From assembly GCA_043777315.1 (NCBI GenBank), contig JAYVPW010000033.1:17804-81803 (forward strand): a DNA stretch of 64,000 bases, in the 5' to 3' direction. Below the pieces are notes generated by a model that saw only the letters and a program-made list of their open reading frames with translations, ran no database searches and was not told the origin of the DNA. The position numbers and the translations under genes were made by a program. Below are positions 1 through 8,036 of the stretch, piece after piece (within the stretch, counting starts at the first letter, position 1; each line of letters starts with the position of its first letter). The DNA is from CAIURC01 sp043777315 (GTDB lineage: Bacteria; Verrucomicrobiota; Verrucomicrobiia; Chthoniobacterales; Chthoniobacteraceae).

Positions 1-1
1 C

Positions 2-499
2 GACGACGTGGACGAAGTCCTCACCGCCTACTCCGAAGCCCTCGGCATCGCCTACCAAATCCGCGACGACCTCTCCGACCTCGGAGCCTCCGGCGAGACC
101 AACGACATCGCCGGCCTCCGCCCCAGCCTCATCCTCGCCACCGCCTTCGAGCGCGCCGCCCAGGAATCCCGCGGCACCGACAAATCCCTCGCCGCCCTCC
201 GCGAACCCCAGCGCCTCGCCCTCGAATCCCACTGGCGCCGCCTCTCCACCTCCACGCCCGCCGAGATCGAAACCCTCTTCCTCGACCTCGCCGCCGACGA
301 CCGCTGCCGCGACCTCCTCGAACGCTACAAAGAAGAAGCCATCCGCACCCTCCGCGACGTCGAAAACGCCAACCTCAAAGGCCTCCTCCGCCGCGTCATC
401 GGCAAGATCTTCAACGACACCGAAATCAAAGGCTGGTGCAAAGAATTCGAGCAAAAGAACCTCGCCGCCCCGCTGGAATTGGCGGCCGTCCGCGCCTAG
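2..499 (+). CDS. Polyprenyl diphosphate synthase family protein, C-terminal part
   Basis: This is the 3' end of a gene that begins before the window; the reading frame is open from base 2. The segment GIAYQIRDDLSDL matches the second aspartate-rich motif (DDxxD type) of trans-isoprenyl diphosphate synthases, which bind Mg2+-diphosphate and elongate prenyl chains for quinones, carotenoids or lipid carriers. About 140 residues follow the motif, longer than the usual tail after this motif, and they are rich in charged helical sequence. The chain length of the product cannot be judged because the first aspartate-rich motif is outside the window. Confidence in the family is good; the exact enzyme is unknown. 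Confidence 0.72.
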   Translation, partial: DDVDEVLTAYSEALGIAYQIRDDLSDLGASGETNDIAGLRPSLILATAFERAAQESRGTDKSLAALREPQRLALESHWRRLSTSTPAEIETLFLDLAADDRCRDLLERYKEEAIRTLRDVENANLKGLLRRVIGKIFNDTEIKGWCKEFEQKNLAAPLELAAVRA

Positions 500-508
500 T
501 TTCCGCAC

Positions 509-682
509 ATGGGTCACGGCGAGATCATCAAAAAAACGGTTGGCCGAAAGCGCGTCACCAACCCGCTCCGCGAACTCGAACAGCTCAACGCAAACCTTCG
601 CAGCCTCGGGATCGAGCTGCCACCGCCCGATGCTGGACACGTTCGAAAGCTTGTTGGAAAAGCTCAGCCGCAGCGGCGTTGA
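509..682 (+). CDS. Small 57-residue protein, possible partner of the nucleotidyltransferase
   Basis: A short ATG-started frame begins 10 bases after the preceding stop codon and encodes a basic then leucine-rich peptide (it contains NPLRELEQLNANL, which looks helical). It overlaps the start of the next gene by 53 bases in another frame. I do not recognise the family. The position, directly before and overlapping a DUF6036-type nucleotidyltransferase on the same strand, is the usual arrangement of a small helper or antitoxin-like gene. It could also be a chance frame; only its placement and plausible composition support it. Confidence 0.4.
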   Translation: MGHGEIIKKTVGRKRVTNPLRELEQLNANLRSLGIELPPPDAGHVRKLVGKAQPQRR

Positions 683-1136
683 ATATCTCGTCGCAGGCGG
701 AGTCGCCGTCTGCCTCAATGGTTACGTCCGCACCACCTCCGACCTCGACATTCTCGTCGAGGATTCGCCGGAAAACCTAGAGCGCCTGCTTGCCTGTCTC
801 GCTAATTTTGGCGAAGGCCACACCTCCGAGCTGACCCCCGCCGACTTCACCCCGGAAGAAGGAGCCGTTCGCATCGAAGAGGATTTCACGCTCGATGTTT
901 TTACGAGAATACGCGGCCATCGATTCATCGAATTTGCGACCACAGCCCGAGTCACCGAAGTCAACAGCGTGCCGGTCCGCTTCCTCGCGCCGAACGCTTT
1001 AATCGAACTCAAGCAGGATTCCTTTCGAGACAAAGACCGCATCGACGTCGCCGCGCTCCGGCAAATCGCCGCCAGTCTCACACCGACCACCGTTTTGAAT
1101 TGGGGTGAGATTTTCGACCCAGTCACCGACGGTTAG
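630..1136 (+). CDS. DUF6036-type nucleotidyltransferase
   Basis: The 168-residue protein has the hallmark of the polymerase-beta-like nucleotidyltransferase fold: a GG pair at residues 23-24, SDLD at 37-40, and a third acidic strand (TLDVF, D89) after which LIELKQDSFRDKDRID resembles the conserved tail of DUF6036 and AbiEii-like proteins. The ATG at 630 is preferred over the ATG at 540 because homology begins there with a typical amphipathic first helix (MLDTFESLLEKL). Members of this superfamily transfer nucleotides to proteins or tRNA, and several act as toxins or antitoxins. The overlapping small gene upstream may be its partner. The target is unknown. Confidence 0.72.
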   Translation: MLDTFESLLEKLSRSGVEYLVAGGVAVCLNGYVRTTSDLDILVEDSPENLERLLACLANFGEGHTSELTPADFTPEEGAVRIEEDFTLDVFTRIRGHRFIEFATTARVTEVNSVPVRFLAPNALIELKQDSFRDKDRIDVAALRQIAASLTPTTVLNWGEIFDPVTDG

Positions 1137-1164
1137 GAGTCATTCCCGCGAAGCGTTTCAAAAA

Positions 1165-1200
1165 AAACGCCGCACCTGCGAAATCGCGGGTGCGGCGTTT
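1165..1200. terminator. Bidirectional intrinsic terminator
   Basis: Two perfectly complementary 12-base arms (AAACGCCGCACC at 1165-1176 and its complement at 1189-1200) enclose a short loop. A run of eight A at 1160-1167 gives the minus-strand transcript a U tract, and the plus side reads into GTTTGAATTTT. It lies between the convergent nucleotidyltransferase and EF-hand genes, so it can end both transcripts. Confidence 0.8.
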
Positions 1201-1228
1201 GAATTTTGCGGCAGTGCCGCGGGTGGAA

Positions 1229-1663
1229 TTACTTGGCTTTCGGTGCCTCTTTTTTCGGGCCGTGCTCGCGGGCCGCGAACTCTTCCATGGTCACCTTGCC
1301 GTCGCTGTCCTTGTCCATTTTCTTGAACGCTTCCTCGGCCTTCGCCGGATCCTTTTTGCCCATCGGGCCGGCCTTCAGTTCGTCGAGGCTGAGCGAGTTG
1401 TCGCTGTTGGCGTCGAGCTTCTTGAACATCTCGGCCGGGTCGCGATGCGCGGGTTTTTCGGCGGGTGAACCGGCTTTGGCCGGAGTCGCGGGCGTGCCGG
1501 GCTCCGCCGGTTTTGCGGCGGCGCCAGTGCCGGAAGTCCCGGCAGCGGCGTCCGCGGGTTTCTCGCTCGGCGAGCCAGGCTTGGCGGGTTTGACTTCGTC
1601 AGCCGCGAAGCTGACTGCGGTGCCCAACGCGAGAGTCGCGAGGATGGTGGTGAGTGCTTTCAT
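1229..1663 (-). CDS. Secreted EF-hand calcium-binding protein
   Basis: The 144-residue protein has an N-terminal signal peptide (about residues 1-21, ending AVSFA-ADE). A Pro/Ala/Lys-rich linker (about 22-75) repeats PGTPA/PGSPSEKPA-like units. Two canonical EF-hand loops follow, at residues 84-95 (DANSDNSLSLDE) and 117-128 (DKDSDGKVTMEE), each with acidic ligands at positions 1, 3, 5 and 12 or close equivalents. It is probably an exported Ca2+-binding protein of the periplasm or cell surface. The start is set by the signal peptide; the open frame continues upstream but overlaps the DUF1501 gene and looks non-coding. A strong terminator follows the gene. Confidence 0.82.
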   Translation of the reverse strand: MKALTTILATLALGTAVSFAADEVKPAKPGSPSEKPADAAAGTSGTGAAAKPAEPGTPATPAKAGSPAEKPAHRDPAEMFKKLDANSDNSLSLDELKAGPMGKKDPAKAEEAFKKMDKDSDGKVTMEEFAAREHGPKKEAPKAK

Positions 1664-1785
1664 GTTTTGCTTTCTGTGGTGTTTGAGTTGATGCGGCGCC
1701 GCGTCGTTTCCGACAGACCGACGCTGCGGTGATTTAACTTTCGTAACTGACGGGAGCCGCGCGGGTTCATTCAACGCGATTGGCC

Positions 1786-3183
1786 TCACGCGATGATTTC
1801 TTTCACGACATTCCCGGCGACATCGGTCAGGCGGAAATCGCGGCCGGCGTAACGGAACGTCAGCTTCTCGTGATCGAGCCCGAGCATCGCGAGCATGGTC
1901 GCGTGCAGGTCGTGAATCTGAACTTTGTTCTCCACCGCCTCGTATCCGTACTCGTCCGTCTGCCCGTAACTCACGCCCCCGCGCGCGCCGCCGCCAGCCA
2001 TCCAGACGGTGAAAGCCTTGTTGTTGTGATCGCGTCCGTCGCCGCCCTGCGCGTGCGGCGTGCGGCCAAATTCCCCCGCCCAAACGACGAGCGTATCCTT
2101 CAACATTCCACGCGATTGCAGGTCGGTGAGCAGCCCCGCGATCGGCTGATCGGTCGCGCGGCAGTTGTTCGCCAGCGCCGTGCCGAGATTGAAATGCTGG
2201 TCCCAATTCCCGTGCGTGATCTCCACGAAACGCACGCCCGCTTCGACCATCCGCCGCGCCAGCAAACACTTGCGCCCGAAGTCTTCCGTCGCCGCGTCGC
2301 CGATGCCGTAGAGCTTTTTCGTCGCCTCGGTTTCTTTCGAAATATCGAGCACCTGCGGCATCTGGCTCTGCATCTTGAACGCGAGCTCGTACGATTCGAT
2401 CACGCCCTCGACCTCCGGATTCACGCGGTCCCGCGCGAGCTTTTCGCGATTGAGCTGCTGCACGAAATCGAGTTCCGCGCGCTGCGCCGGCGCGCTCAGT
2501 TGCGTCGAAAGATTGCGCACCTCCGCGCCCGCGATCGGCCGATTATCCGAGCCGATGCGCGTCGCCTGATAGATCGCCGGCAGAAACGCGCTCCCGTAAT
2601 TCTGCGCTCCGCCGAAGCCGCTCGGCGGCGTCAGCGTCACAAATCCCGGCAGGTTTTCGTTCGCCGTCCCGAGCCCGTAAAGCGTCCACGCGCCCATCGA
2701 CGGGCGGACGAATTGCGAGTTGCCCGTGTGCAGTTTCACCAGCGCCTGCGGATGCGCGGGCAGGTCCGTTTGCATCGAGCGGACAAGACACATTTCATCC
2801 GCGTGCTTCGCGAGATTCGGGAAGAGTTCCGAGATCCACAGCCCGCTCTTTCCCGACTGCGCAAATTTCCACTTCGACCCGAGAAGCTTGGTCCCAGGCC
2901 GTTTCCCGGGCAGTCCGGTGTCGGCGATCAGCTTCGGTTTGTAGTCGAAAGTGTCCACATGCGACGGCCCGCCGCGCATCGTCAAAAAGATCACGCGCTT
3001 TGCTTTCGCCGGAAAATGCGGCGACTTCGCGGCGAGCGGACTCCCCGGTTTCGCACTCTCCGCCGCGCCCGCCGTGAGCCCCGCGAGCGCGAGATATCCG
3101 AAGCCGCACGACATCTTTTTCAAGATGTCGCGCCGCGTGAAAAGCGGCGTCACATCGCCGCAGGTGCAGAAGTTTTCGTTCAT
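1786..3183 (-). CDS. DUF1501 family protein with twin-arginine signal
   Basis: The 465-residue protein begins with a twin-arginine export signal (FTRRDILKKM, arginines 17-18, then a hydrophobic stretch YLALAGLTAGA). A DUF1501 domain follows, with the characteristic FLTMRGGPSHVDTFDYKP start, a middle SMQTDLPAH-type segment, and a C-terminal VVWAGEFGRTPHAQGG-GRDHN motif. DUF1501 proteins resemble the alkaline phosphatase/sulfatase superfamily and are abundant in planctomycetes and verrucomicrobia, usually encoded next to PSD1 (DUF1549/DUF1553) proteins. That partner is present upstream here, but a toxin-antitoxin pair on the opposite strand separates them. The ATG at 3183 is chosen because it places the twin-arginine signal at the N-terminus. 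The enzymatic role is not established. Confidence 0.88.
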   Translation of the reverse strand: MNENFCTCGDVTPLFTRRDILKKMSCGFGYLALAGLTAGAAESAKPGSPLAAKSPHFPAKAKRVIFLTMRGGPSHVDTFDYKPKLIADTGLPGKRPGTKLLGSKWKFAQSGKSGLWISELFPNLAKHADEMCLVRSMQTDLPAHPQALVKLHTGNSQFVRPSMGAWTLYGLGTANENLPGFVTLTPPSGFGGAQNYGSAFLPAIYQATRIGSDNRPIAGAEVRNLSTQLSAPAQRAELDFVQQLNREKLARDRVNPEVEGVIESYELAFKMQSQMPQVLDISKETEATKKLYGIGDAATEDFGRKCLLARRMVEAGVRFVEITHGNWDQHFNLGTALANNCRATDQPIAGLLTDLQSRGMLKDTLVVWAGEFGRTPHAQGGDGRDHNNKAFTVWMAGGGARGGVSYGQTDEYGYEAVENKVQIHDLHATMLAMLGLDHEKLTFRYAGRDFRLTDVAGNVVKEIIA

Positions 3184-3257
3184 GGGATTGAGAGCCAGAT
3201 TTTGGAAATTAAAATGTTCACCTTTACACCCATGCACCAGTGCACCAATTTTCTCGC

Positions 3258-3488
3258 ATGAGACTCACTGTAAATCTGGCAGATGATACCTACGCTATCG
3301 CCAAGTCCCTCGCGCACGAGGAGGGCACCACGGTGAGCAAGGCGGTAAACCAACTGCTGCGCCGTGCCTTGGAGCCGGCGAATGGGCAGGACGGGGGAAA
3401 CGAATGGAACGACGGGCTGCCGGTAGTGAAATGCCGGCGCACGTTCACTTCCGAAGATGTTTACCGCATTGACGCGGAGAACGAATGA
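3258..3488 (+). CDS. vapB: Ribbon-helix-helix antitoxin (VapB-like)
   Basis: The 76-residue protein starts with a short beta strand and two helices (MRLTVNLADDTYAIAKSLA, then TVSKAVNQLLRRAL), the pattern of ribbon-helix-helix DNA-binding antitoxins. Its less conserved C-terminal half should wrap the toxin. It overlaps the PIN-domain toxin gene by 4 bases (ATGA), as expected for a translationally coupled toxin-antitoxin operon that the antitoxin represses. The internal ATG at 3258 is chosen because the fold begins there. The pair lies on the opposite strand to the flanking DUF1501 and PSD1 genes. Confidence 0.78.
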   Translation: MRLTVNLADDTYAIAKSLAHEEGTTVSKAVNQLLRRALEPANGQDGGNEWNDGLPVVKCRRTFTSEDVYRIDAENE

Positions 3489-3883
3489 CGTGGCTTCTTG
3501 ATGGCAGCGTCCTCGCGGCATTGGCGCTGGCCGGCCATGTCCATCATTCGCGAGCGAAGGCGTGGTTTTCATCAAATGAAGATCGTTTTGCCACCTGCGC
3601 GGTTACGCAGGGGACCCTGCTGAGGCTGCACATGACGCTCGCGGTGGACGATACTGTCGCCGCCGCGTGGGCCGCACTCGGCGCGATCGAGGCCCATCCG
3701 CGGCATGTGTTTTGGAACGACGGATTTAGCTACGGCTCCGTGCCGCATCGGCATCTGCAAGGGGCGAAGCAAATCACCGACGCGTGGCTCGCCGAACTCG
3801 CGCGCCGACGCCGGGCGAAGCTGATCACGATCGACGCGGCGTTCGTGACGCTTCACGCCGATGTCGCTGTGCGTTTGCCGTAG
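3485..3883 (+). CDS. vapC: PIN-domain ribonuclease toxin (VapC-like)
   Basis: The 132-residue protein has the PIN-domain order: first catalytic aspartate D6 (MTWLLDGSVL), a central TQGTLLRL segment (41-48) where many VapC toxins of this subgroup carry TQG in place of the usual acidic residue, D99 (QITDAWL) and D117 (LITIDAAF). VapC enzymes cut tRNA or rRNA and are held inactive by the cognate VapB. The start codon overlaps the antitoxin stop. The gene ends 18 bases before the stop codon of the convergent PSD1 gene. Confidence 0.82.
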   Translation: MTWLLDGSVLAALALAGHVHHSRAKAWFSSNEDRFATCAVTQGTLLRLHMTLAVDDTVAAAWAALGAIEAHPRHVFWNDGFSYGSVPHRHLQGAKQITDAWLAELARRRRAKLITIDAAFVTLHADVAVRLP

Positions 3884-3901
3884 AATCGAATCGGGCATCG
3901 C

Positions 3902-6583
3902 TCAGTTGAGGTAGCGAAATTCCGCGCTGGCGAAGAGTGCGCGGCAGAGGCTGGTCCACGCGGCTTTGACATCGGAGGCGTCGCGGAGACCGGGCGCGGA
4001 CTTGTCGCCCTTGCTCCAGTTCGACGGAAATTTCGCGAGGAAATTGGACGCGGCCTGTCGCTCCACTGCGTCCGGGGCGCGACCGAAAACCTGCCAGTAA
4101 ACCGCCGCGAGACGCTGCTCGAGATTCGCCGCGGCACCGGCGTTCGGCCCGCCGGGAATGGCCGCCAGCACACGATTCGCGAGCGCCTGCGACTGCGTGG
4201 TGACGAACGCGCTGTTCAGCATGTAGAGCGCTTGCGACGGCACATTCGTCGTCTCGCGCGCGCCGGTCACGAGGCTTGGCTCGGCGAAGTCGAAGACCGC
4301 GAGTGCGTCGGGCAAAACGTCCCGCGCGACCGGCAGATAGACGCTCCGCTGATTCCCGCCCGCCTCGATGATCGCCTCCTCGCCGACCCCGCCGCGCCGC
4401 GGTCCCCGCCGTGCGATCGGACCGTCGCCGGCCTTCGCGATCAGCGAGCCCGTCGGCGCTTTCAAATCGAGCGTGCCGGCGACGCTGAGCATCGCGTCGC
4501 GGAGGCATTCGGCATCGAGTCGTTTCTTGCTCATCCGCCACACGAGCGCGTTCTCGGGATCCGCGGCGAAGTTCTTTTCATCGAACGCGGACGACATCCG
4601 ATACGTGCGGCTCAGCACGATTTCGCGGATCAGTTTTTTCATCGACCAGCCGTCCGCGACGAGCCGCGTCGCGAGATGATCGAGCAGCGCCTGATTACTC
4701 GGCTTCGTCCCGGTCGTCCCGAAATTATCGGTGCTCTCGACGATCCCCTGGCCGAAGAGCCAATGCCACGCGCGGTTCGCAATCACCCGCGACGTGAGCG
4801 GATTCGCCGGGCTCGCGATCCAGTCGGCGAGTTCCTTTCGCCCGCTGTTGCCCGGCGAAATTGCGGGCGCCGCCGCGGTGCTCAGGGCGTTCACGAATCC
4901 GCGCGGGACTTTGTCGCCGGGCTTCTCCACATCGCCCCGAGCGTAAAGCGCGCTGTCGCCGATCCTCGAAAGTTCCGGCGGACGTCCACCGAAACGCGCG
5001 CGGATTTTTGCGCCGATCATCGCGCCGAATCCGTACCCGCCGCCCGCCATCCGCGGCGTCGTCGGGTAATCCTGCACGCCCATCGCGAGCGCCTTTGCGT
5101 AGCCCGTTTCATCGAACGATTTCAGCTCCGTCTCGAGCTCGCCGATTTGGGTGAGAACGATGAGCGGTCGGAGCTGACCGCCCGGTTTTTGTGGCGCGTC
5201 GGCTTTTCCGCGATTGGCCATGCGCTCTTTGAAAATCTGCTGCTGCTCTGCTTTCAAAGCCGCGAGCTGTGTCTCTTTCCGCTTCTTTTCCTCGACCGAA
5301 AGCGTCGCTCCGAGCGTCGGCGCGCCCGCGCCTTTTGGCAGTTCGAGCAGGTCCGTCGAGTGGCGGTTCTGGACCGCCGCGGGCGTGCCGTAATGCGTGT
5401 CCGTGCTGAGAAAAATGCCGGCCATCGCGTAATAATCGCGCTGCGGGATCGGGTCGAATTTGTGATCGTGGCAGCGCGCGCACGCCACCGTCATGCCGAG
5501 AAAAGCCTGCGAGACCGTGTCGATCTGCTCGTCCGCCACATCGAGCGCAAACTGCCGCGCATTCTGCTCATTCAGCCCTTTCGGACCGATCGCGAGAAAG
5601 CCGGTCGCGACCACCTGTTCCGCGCGCTGCCGGTCATCCTTGGCTGGCAGAAGATCGCCGGCAATTTGCTCGCGGATGAATTGGTCGAACGGCTTGTCCG
5701 CGTTGAACGCCGCGACCACGTAATCGCGATACCGCCACGCATTCGGAAACGCGATGTTCACGTCCTTCCCGCTCGATTCCGCGAAGCGCGCGACATCGAG
5801 CCAATGCCGGCCCCACCGCTCGCCGAATTGCGGCGACGCGAGCAGCCGATCGACCGTCTTTTCGATTGCTGATTGCTGATTGCTGATTGCTGATCGGCCG
5901 GAACCTGCGGCGTTCCATTCTTTGTAAAAGGCGGCGAGTTCCTGCTGCGTTGGCGGCAGGCCGATGAGGTCAAAATAAAGGCGGCGCAGGAGCGTCGAAG
6001 CGTCGGCGTCGGCGACCGGTTTCAGCCCTTTCGCCGCGAGGCCCGCGGCGACGAAACCGTCGAGTTCGCTCTGCGCCCACGGCGTCGCGGCGGGAGCGGC
6101 GGGTCCGGCGATCGGTTGAAAGGCCCACCATTTCTTCGCTTCCTCCGTGTCGAATTTCCTGACGATCTTCGCCGCGCCCGCGCGCGGGTCGGGCGCGCCC
6201 ATTTTCACCCACGCCTCGAGATCGGCGACCATTTCGGGCGGCAGCTTCCCGCCCGATTTTTCCGGCGGCATCGCGGTGTCTTTGCTCGAATAACGCACCG
6301 CGTCGATGAGCAGACTTTCCTTCAAGTCGCCGGGCACCACCGCCGGCCCGTTGTCGCCGCCGCGCCGGATTCCTTCACGCGTGTCCAGCGTCAGCCCGCC
6401 GCGGATTTTCTCCGATTTCTCCGAGTGGCATTTGTAGCATTTCTCGGAAAGCACGGGCCGGATCTTTTTCTCGAAAAAGGCGAGCTGCTCCGCAGTCGGC
6501 GCTTCGTCGAGCGCCCGCGATGGGGTCGCGATCGCGAGGCCAAAAGTGGCGACGGCAATGATGCGGAACGGACGAATATTCAT
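3902..6583 (-). CDS. PSCyt1/DUF1549/DUF1553 (PSD1-type) cytochrome-like protein
   Basis: The 893-residue exported protein has a signal peptide (1-24, ending PSRA). A PSCyt1 domain carries a haem-type CYKCH motif (49-53) and an MPPEKSGG segment typical of these cytochrome domains. A DUF1549 domain follows (about 170-400), including a second CARCH motif near residue 368 (ACARCHDHKFDPI), and a C-terminal DUF1553 domain (about 560-880, with NRAWHWLFG and LSRTYRMSS). Such proteins are a PVC-group hallmark, probably periplasmic, and commonly sit beside DUF1501; their substrate is unclear. A 7-base tandem repeat lies in frame at residues 230-240. The ATG at 6583 is chosen because the signal peptide starts there. 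Confidence 0.88.
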   Translation of the reverse strand: MNIRPFRIIAVATFGLAIATPSRALDEAPTAEQLAFFEKKIRPVLSEKCYKCHSEKSEKIRGGLTLDTREGIRRGGDNGPAVVPGDLKESLLIDAVRYSSKDTAMPPEKSGGKLPPEMVADLEAWVKMGAPDPRAGAAKIVRKFDTEEAKKWWAFQPIAGPAAPAATPWAQSELDGFVAAGLAAKGLKPVADADASTLLRRLYFDLIGLPPTQQELAAFYKEWNAAGSGRSAISNQQSAIEKTVDRLLASPQFGERWGRHWLDVARFAESSGKDVNIAFPNAWRYRDYVVAAFNADKPFDQFIREQIAGDLLPAKDDRQRAEQVVATGFLAIGPKGLNEQNARQFALDVADEQIDTVSQAFLGMTVACARCHDHKFDPIPQRDYYAMAGIFLSTDTHYGTPAAVQNRHSTDLLELPKGAGAPTLGATLSVEEKKRKETQLAALKAEQQQIFKERMANRGKADAPQKPGGQLRPLIVLTQIGELETELKSFDETGYAKALAMGVQDYPTTPRMAGGGYGFGAMIGAKIRARFGGRPPELSRIGDSALYARGDVEKPGDKVPRGFVNALSTAAAPAISPGNSGRKELADWIASPANPLTSRVIANRAWHWLFGQGIVESTDNFGTTGTKPSNQALLDHLATRLVADGWSMKKLIREIVLSRTYRMSSAFDEKNFAADPENALVWRMSKKRLDAECLRDAMLSVAGTLDLKAPTGSLIAKAGDGPIARRGPRRGGVGEEAIIEAGGNQRSVYLPVARDVLPDALAVFDFAEPSLVTGARETTNVPSQALYMLNSAFVTTQSQALANRVLAAIPGGPNAGAAANLEQRLAAVYWQVFGRAPDAVERQAASNFLAKFPSNWSKGDKSAPGLRDASDVKAAWTSLCRALFASAEFRYLN
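5864..5894. repeat. Heptanucleotide tandem repeat inside the PSD1 gene
   Basis: The unit GATTGCT is repeated four times and followed by GAT. On the coding (minus) strand three units make 21 bases, so the tract reads as a repeated SAISNQQ peptide. Because 7 is not a multiple of 3, loss or gain of a unit would shift the reading frame of the host gene. Confidence 0.9.
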
Positions 6584-6767
6584 GGATGCGGAGATCGTGG
6601 TCGGAGACGCCGGCGGTCTGCGAGACGTGACAGTTTTCTCCAACCCGCCAACCAGTTCGCAGTTGCGGAGAACGCGCAGCCTCCACCCGGACGGGCCCGA
6701 AAAGCTACGCTCGCGCGGCGCGGAAAGCCTCGACTTCACCTCGACTTGGCGTAACGGAACCGTCGCC

Positions 6768-8027
6768 ATGTTTCCCGCTCTCGCCGCCCGCATCGTCCGC
6801 ACGACCGATCCGCGTTTGCTCGCAAAGTTCGCGTGGAATTTCGGCGTGAAAGGGATGCTCTCCGTCGAGCGCTTCAAGCGCCGGATCAAGCGTGGAGAAT
6901 ACTTCCCGCCGTTCCTCTACCTCTCGATTTTAAATAGCTGCAACCTTCGCTGCCAGGGCTGCTGGGTCGATGTGGAAGCCGAGCGCACGGAGATCGATCT
7001 CGACACGCTGAACCGCACGATCAACGACGCGAAGGCCCACGGGAACTCGTTCTTCGGCATCCTCGGCGGCGAGCCGTTCATGCACTCCGGGCTGCTCGAT
7101 CTGCTCGCCGCGCACCCGGACGCTTACTTTCAGGTCTTCACGAACGGGCAGTTCATCACCGAAAAAATCGCGCGCCGTCTGCGGCAGATTGGCAACGCGA
7201 CGCCGCTCATTTCCATCGAGGGCCGCGAGATCGTCAGCGACGAGCGGCGCGGAAAAAAGGAGGTCTTCGCGCGGACCCTGCGCGGACTGGAGCATTGCCT
7301 GAAGGAGCGCATCCTGACCGGCGTCGCGACCAGCGTTTGCCAGACGAATATCGACGATCTCTGCACCGAATCGTGGCTCCGCGAGCTGATCGCCCGCGGC
7401 GTGCATTACGCGTGGTTTCACACGTATCGGCCGGTCGGGCCGAAGATGAATCCCGCGCTCGCGCTGCGCCCCGATCAGCTCGTGCGCGTGCGGAAATTCG
7501 TCGTCGAAATGCGCGCGAAAGTGCCGATCGCGATCATCGATGCGTACTACGACGGCGAGGGCAAAGCGCTCTGCCCGATGTCCACGGGCATCAGCCACCA
7601 TGTGAACCCGCGCGGCGACATCGAGCCGTGCCCGATCATTCAGTTTGCGACCGAAAACATCCGCGACGAACGCGGCATCTTCGCCACGATGCGCGACAGC
7701 ACTTTCCTCAAAGATTTCCGCGAACTCAGCGCGCAACACACGCGCGGCTGCGTCGTGCTGGAGCGGCCGGATTTGGTGAAGGAACTCGTCGTCAAACACA
7801 ACGCCCGCGACACGACGATGCGCGGCACCGCGATGGCCGAACTCGAAGCGATGGAGCCGCGCTTTTCGCAGTGGCTCCCCGGCCAGGAAATCCCCGAGCA
7901 ACACTGGATGTATCGCTGGGCAAAGAAGTATTGGTTCAACGACTTCAACGCCTACGCGAACGTGGCGCACGACGCCGCGGCGAAAGCGGCAGCCTTGCAG
8001 ACCAAGCTGCACGCGGACGTCGCGTAA
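6768..8027 (+). CDS. Radical SAM protein with C-terminal cysteine cluster
   Basis: The 419-residue protein carries the radical SAM signature CNLRCQGC (C58, C62, C65) for a 4Fe-4S cluster and a GGEP motif (100-103) that helps bind S-adenosylmethionine. Cysteines at about 269 (ALCPMSTG), 288 (IEPCPI) and 328 (TRGCVV) suggest a SPASM-like auxiliary cluster region. The ATG at 6768 is preferred because the sequence upstream in frame overlaps the divergent PSD1 gene start. The next gene, an ABC ATPase, begins 9 bases after its stop, so the two are probably co-transcribed. Substrate unknown; candidates are peptide or cofactor modification. Confidence 0.8.
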   Translation: MFPALAARIVRTTDPRLLAKFAWNFGVKGMLSVERFKRRIKRGEYFPPFLYLSILNSCNLRCQGCWVDVEAERTEIDLDTLNRTINDAKAHGNSFFGILGGEPFMHSGLLDLLAAHPDAYFQVFTNGQFITEKIARRLRQIGNATPLISIEGREIVSDERRGKKEVFARTLRGLEHCLKERILTGVATSVCQTNIDDLCTESWLRELIARGVHYAWFHTYRPVGPKMNPALALRPDQLVRVRKFVVEMRAKVPIAIIDAYYDGEGKALCPMSTGISHHVNPRGDIEPCPIIQFATENIRDERGIFATMRDSTFLKDFRELSAQHTRGCVVLERPDLVKELVVKHNARDTTMRGTAMAELEAMEPRFSQWLPGQEIPEQHWMYRWAKKYWFNDFNAYANVAHDAAAKAAALQTKLHADVA

Positions 8028-8036
8028 ATTTCCCGG

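Noticed and set aside
1664..2269. Extending the EF-hand gene upstream in the same frame
   Set aside because: The frame overlaps DUF1501 and looks like non-coding translation; the signal peptide at 1663 defines the start.
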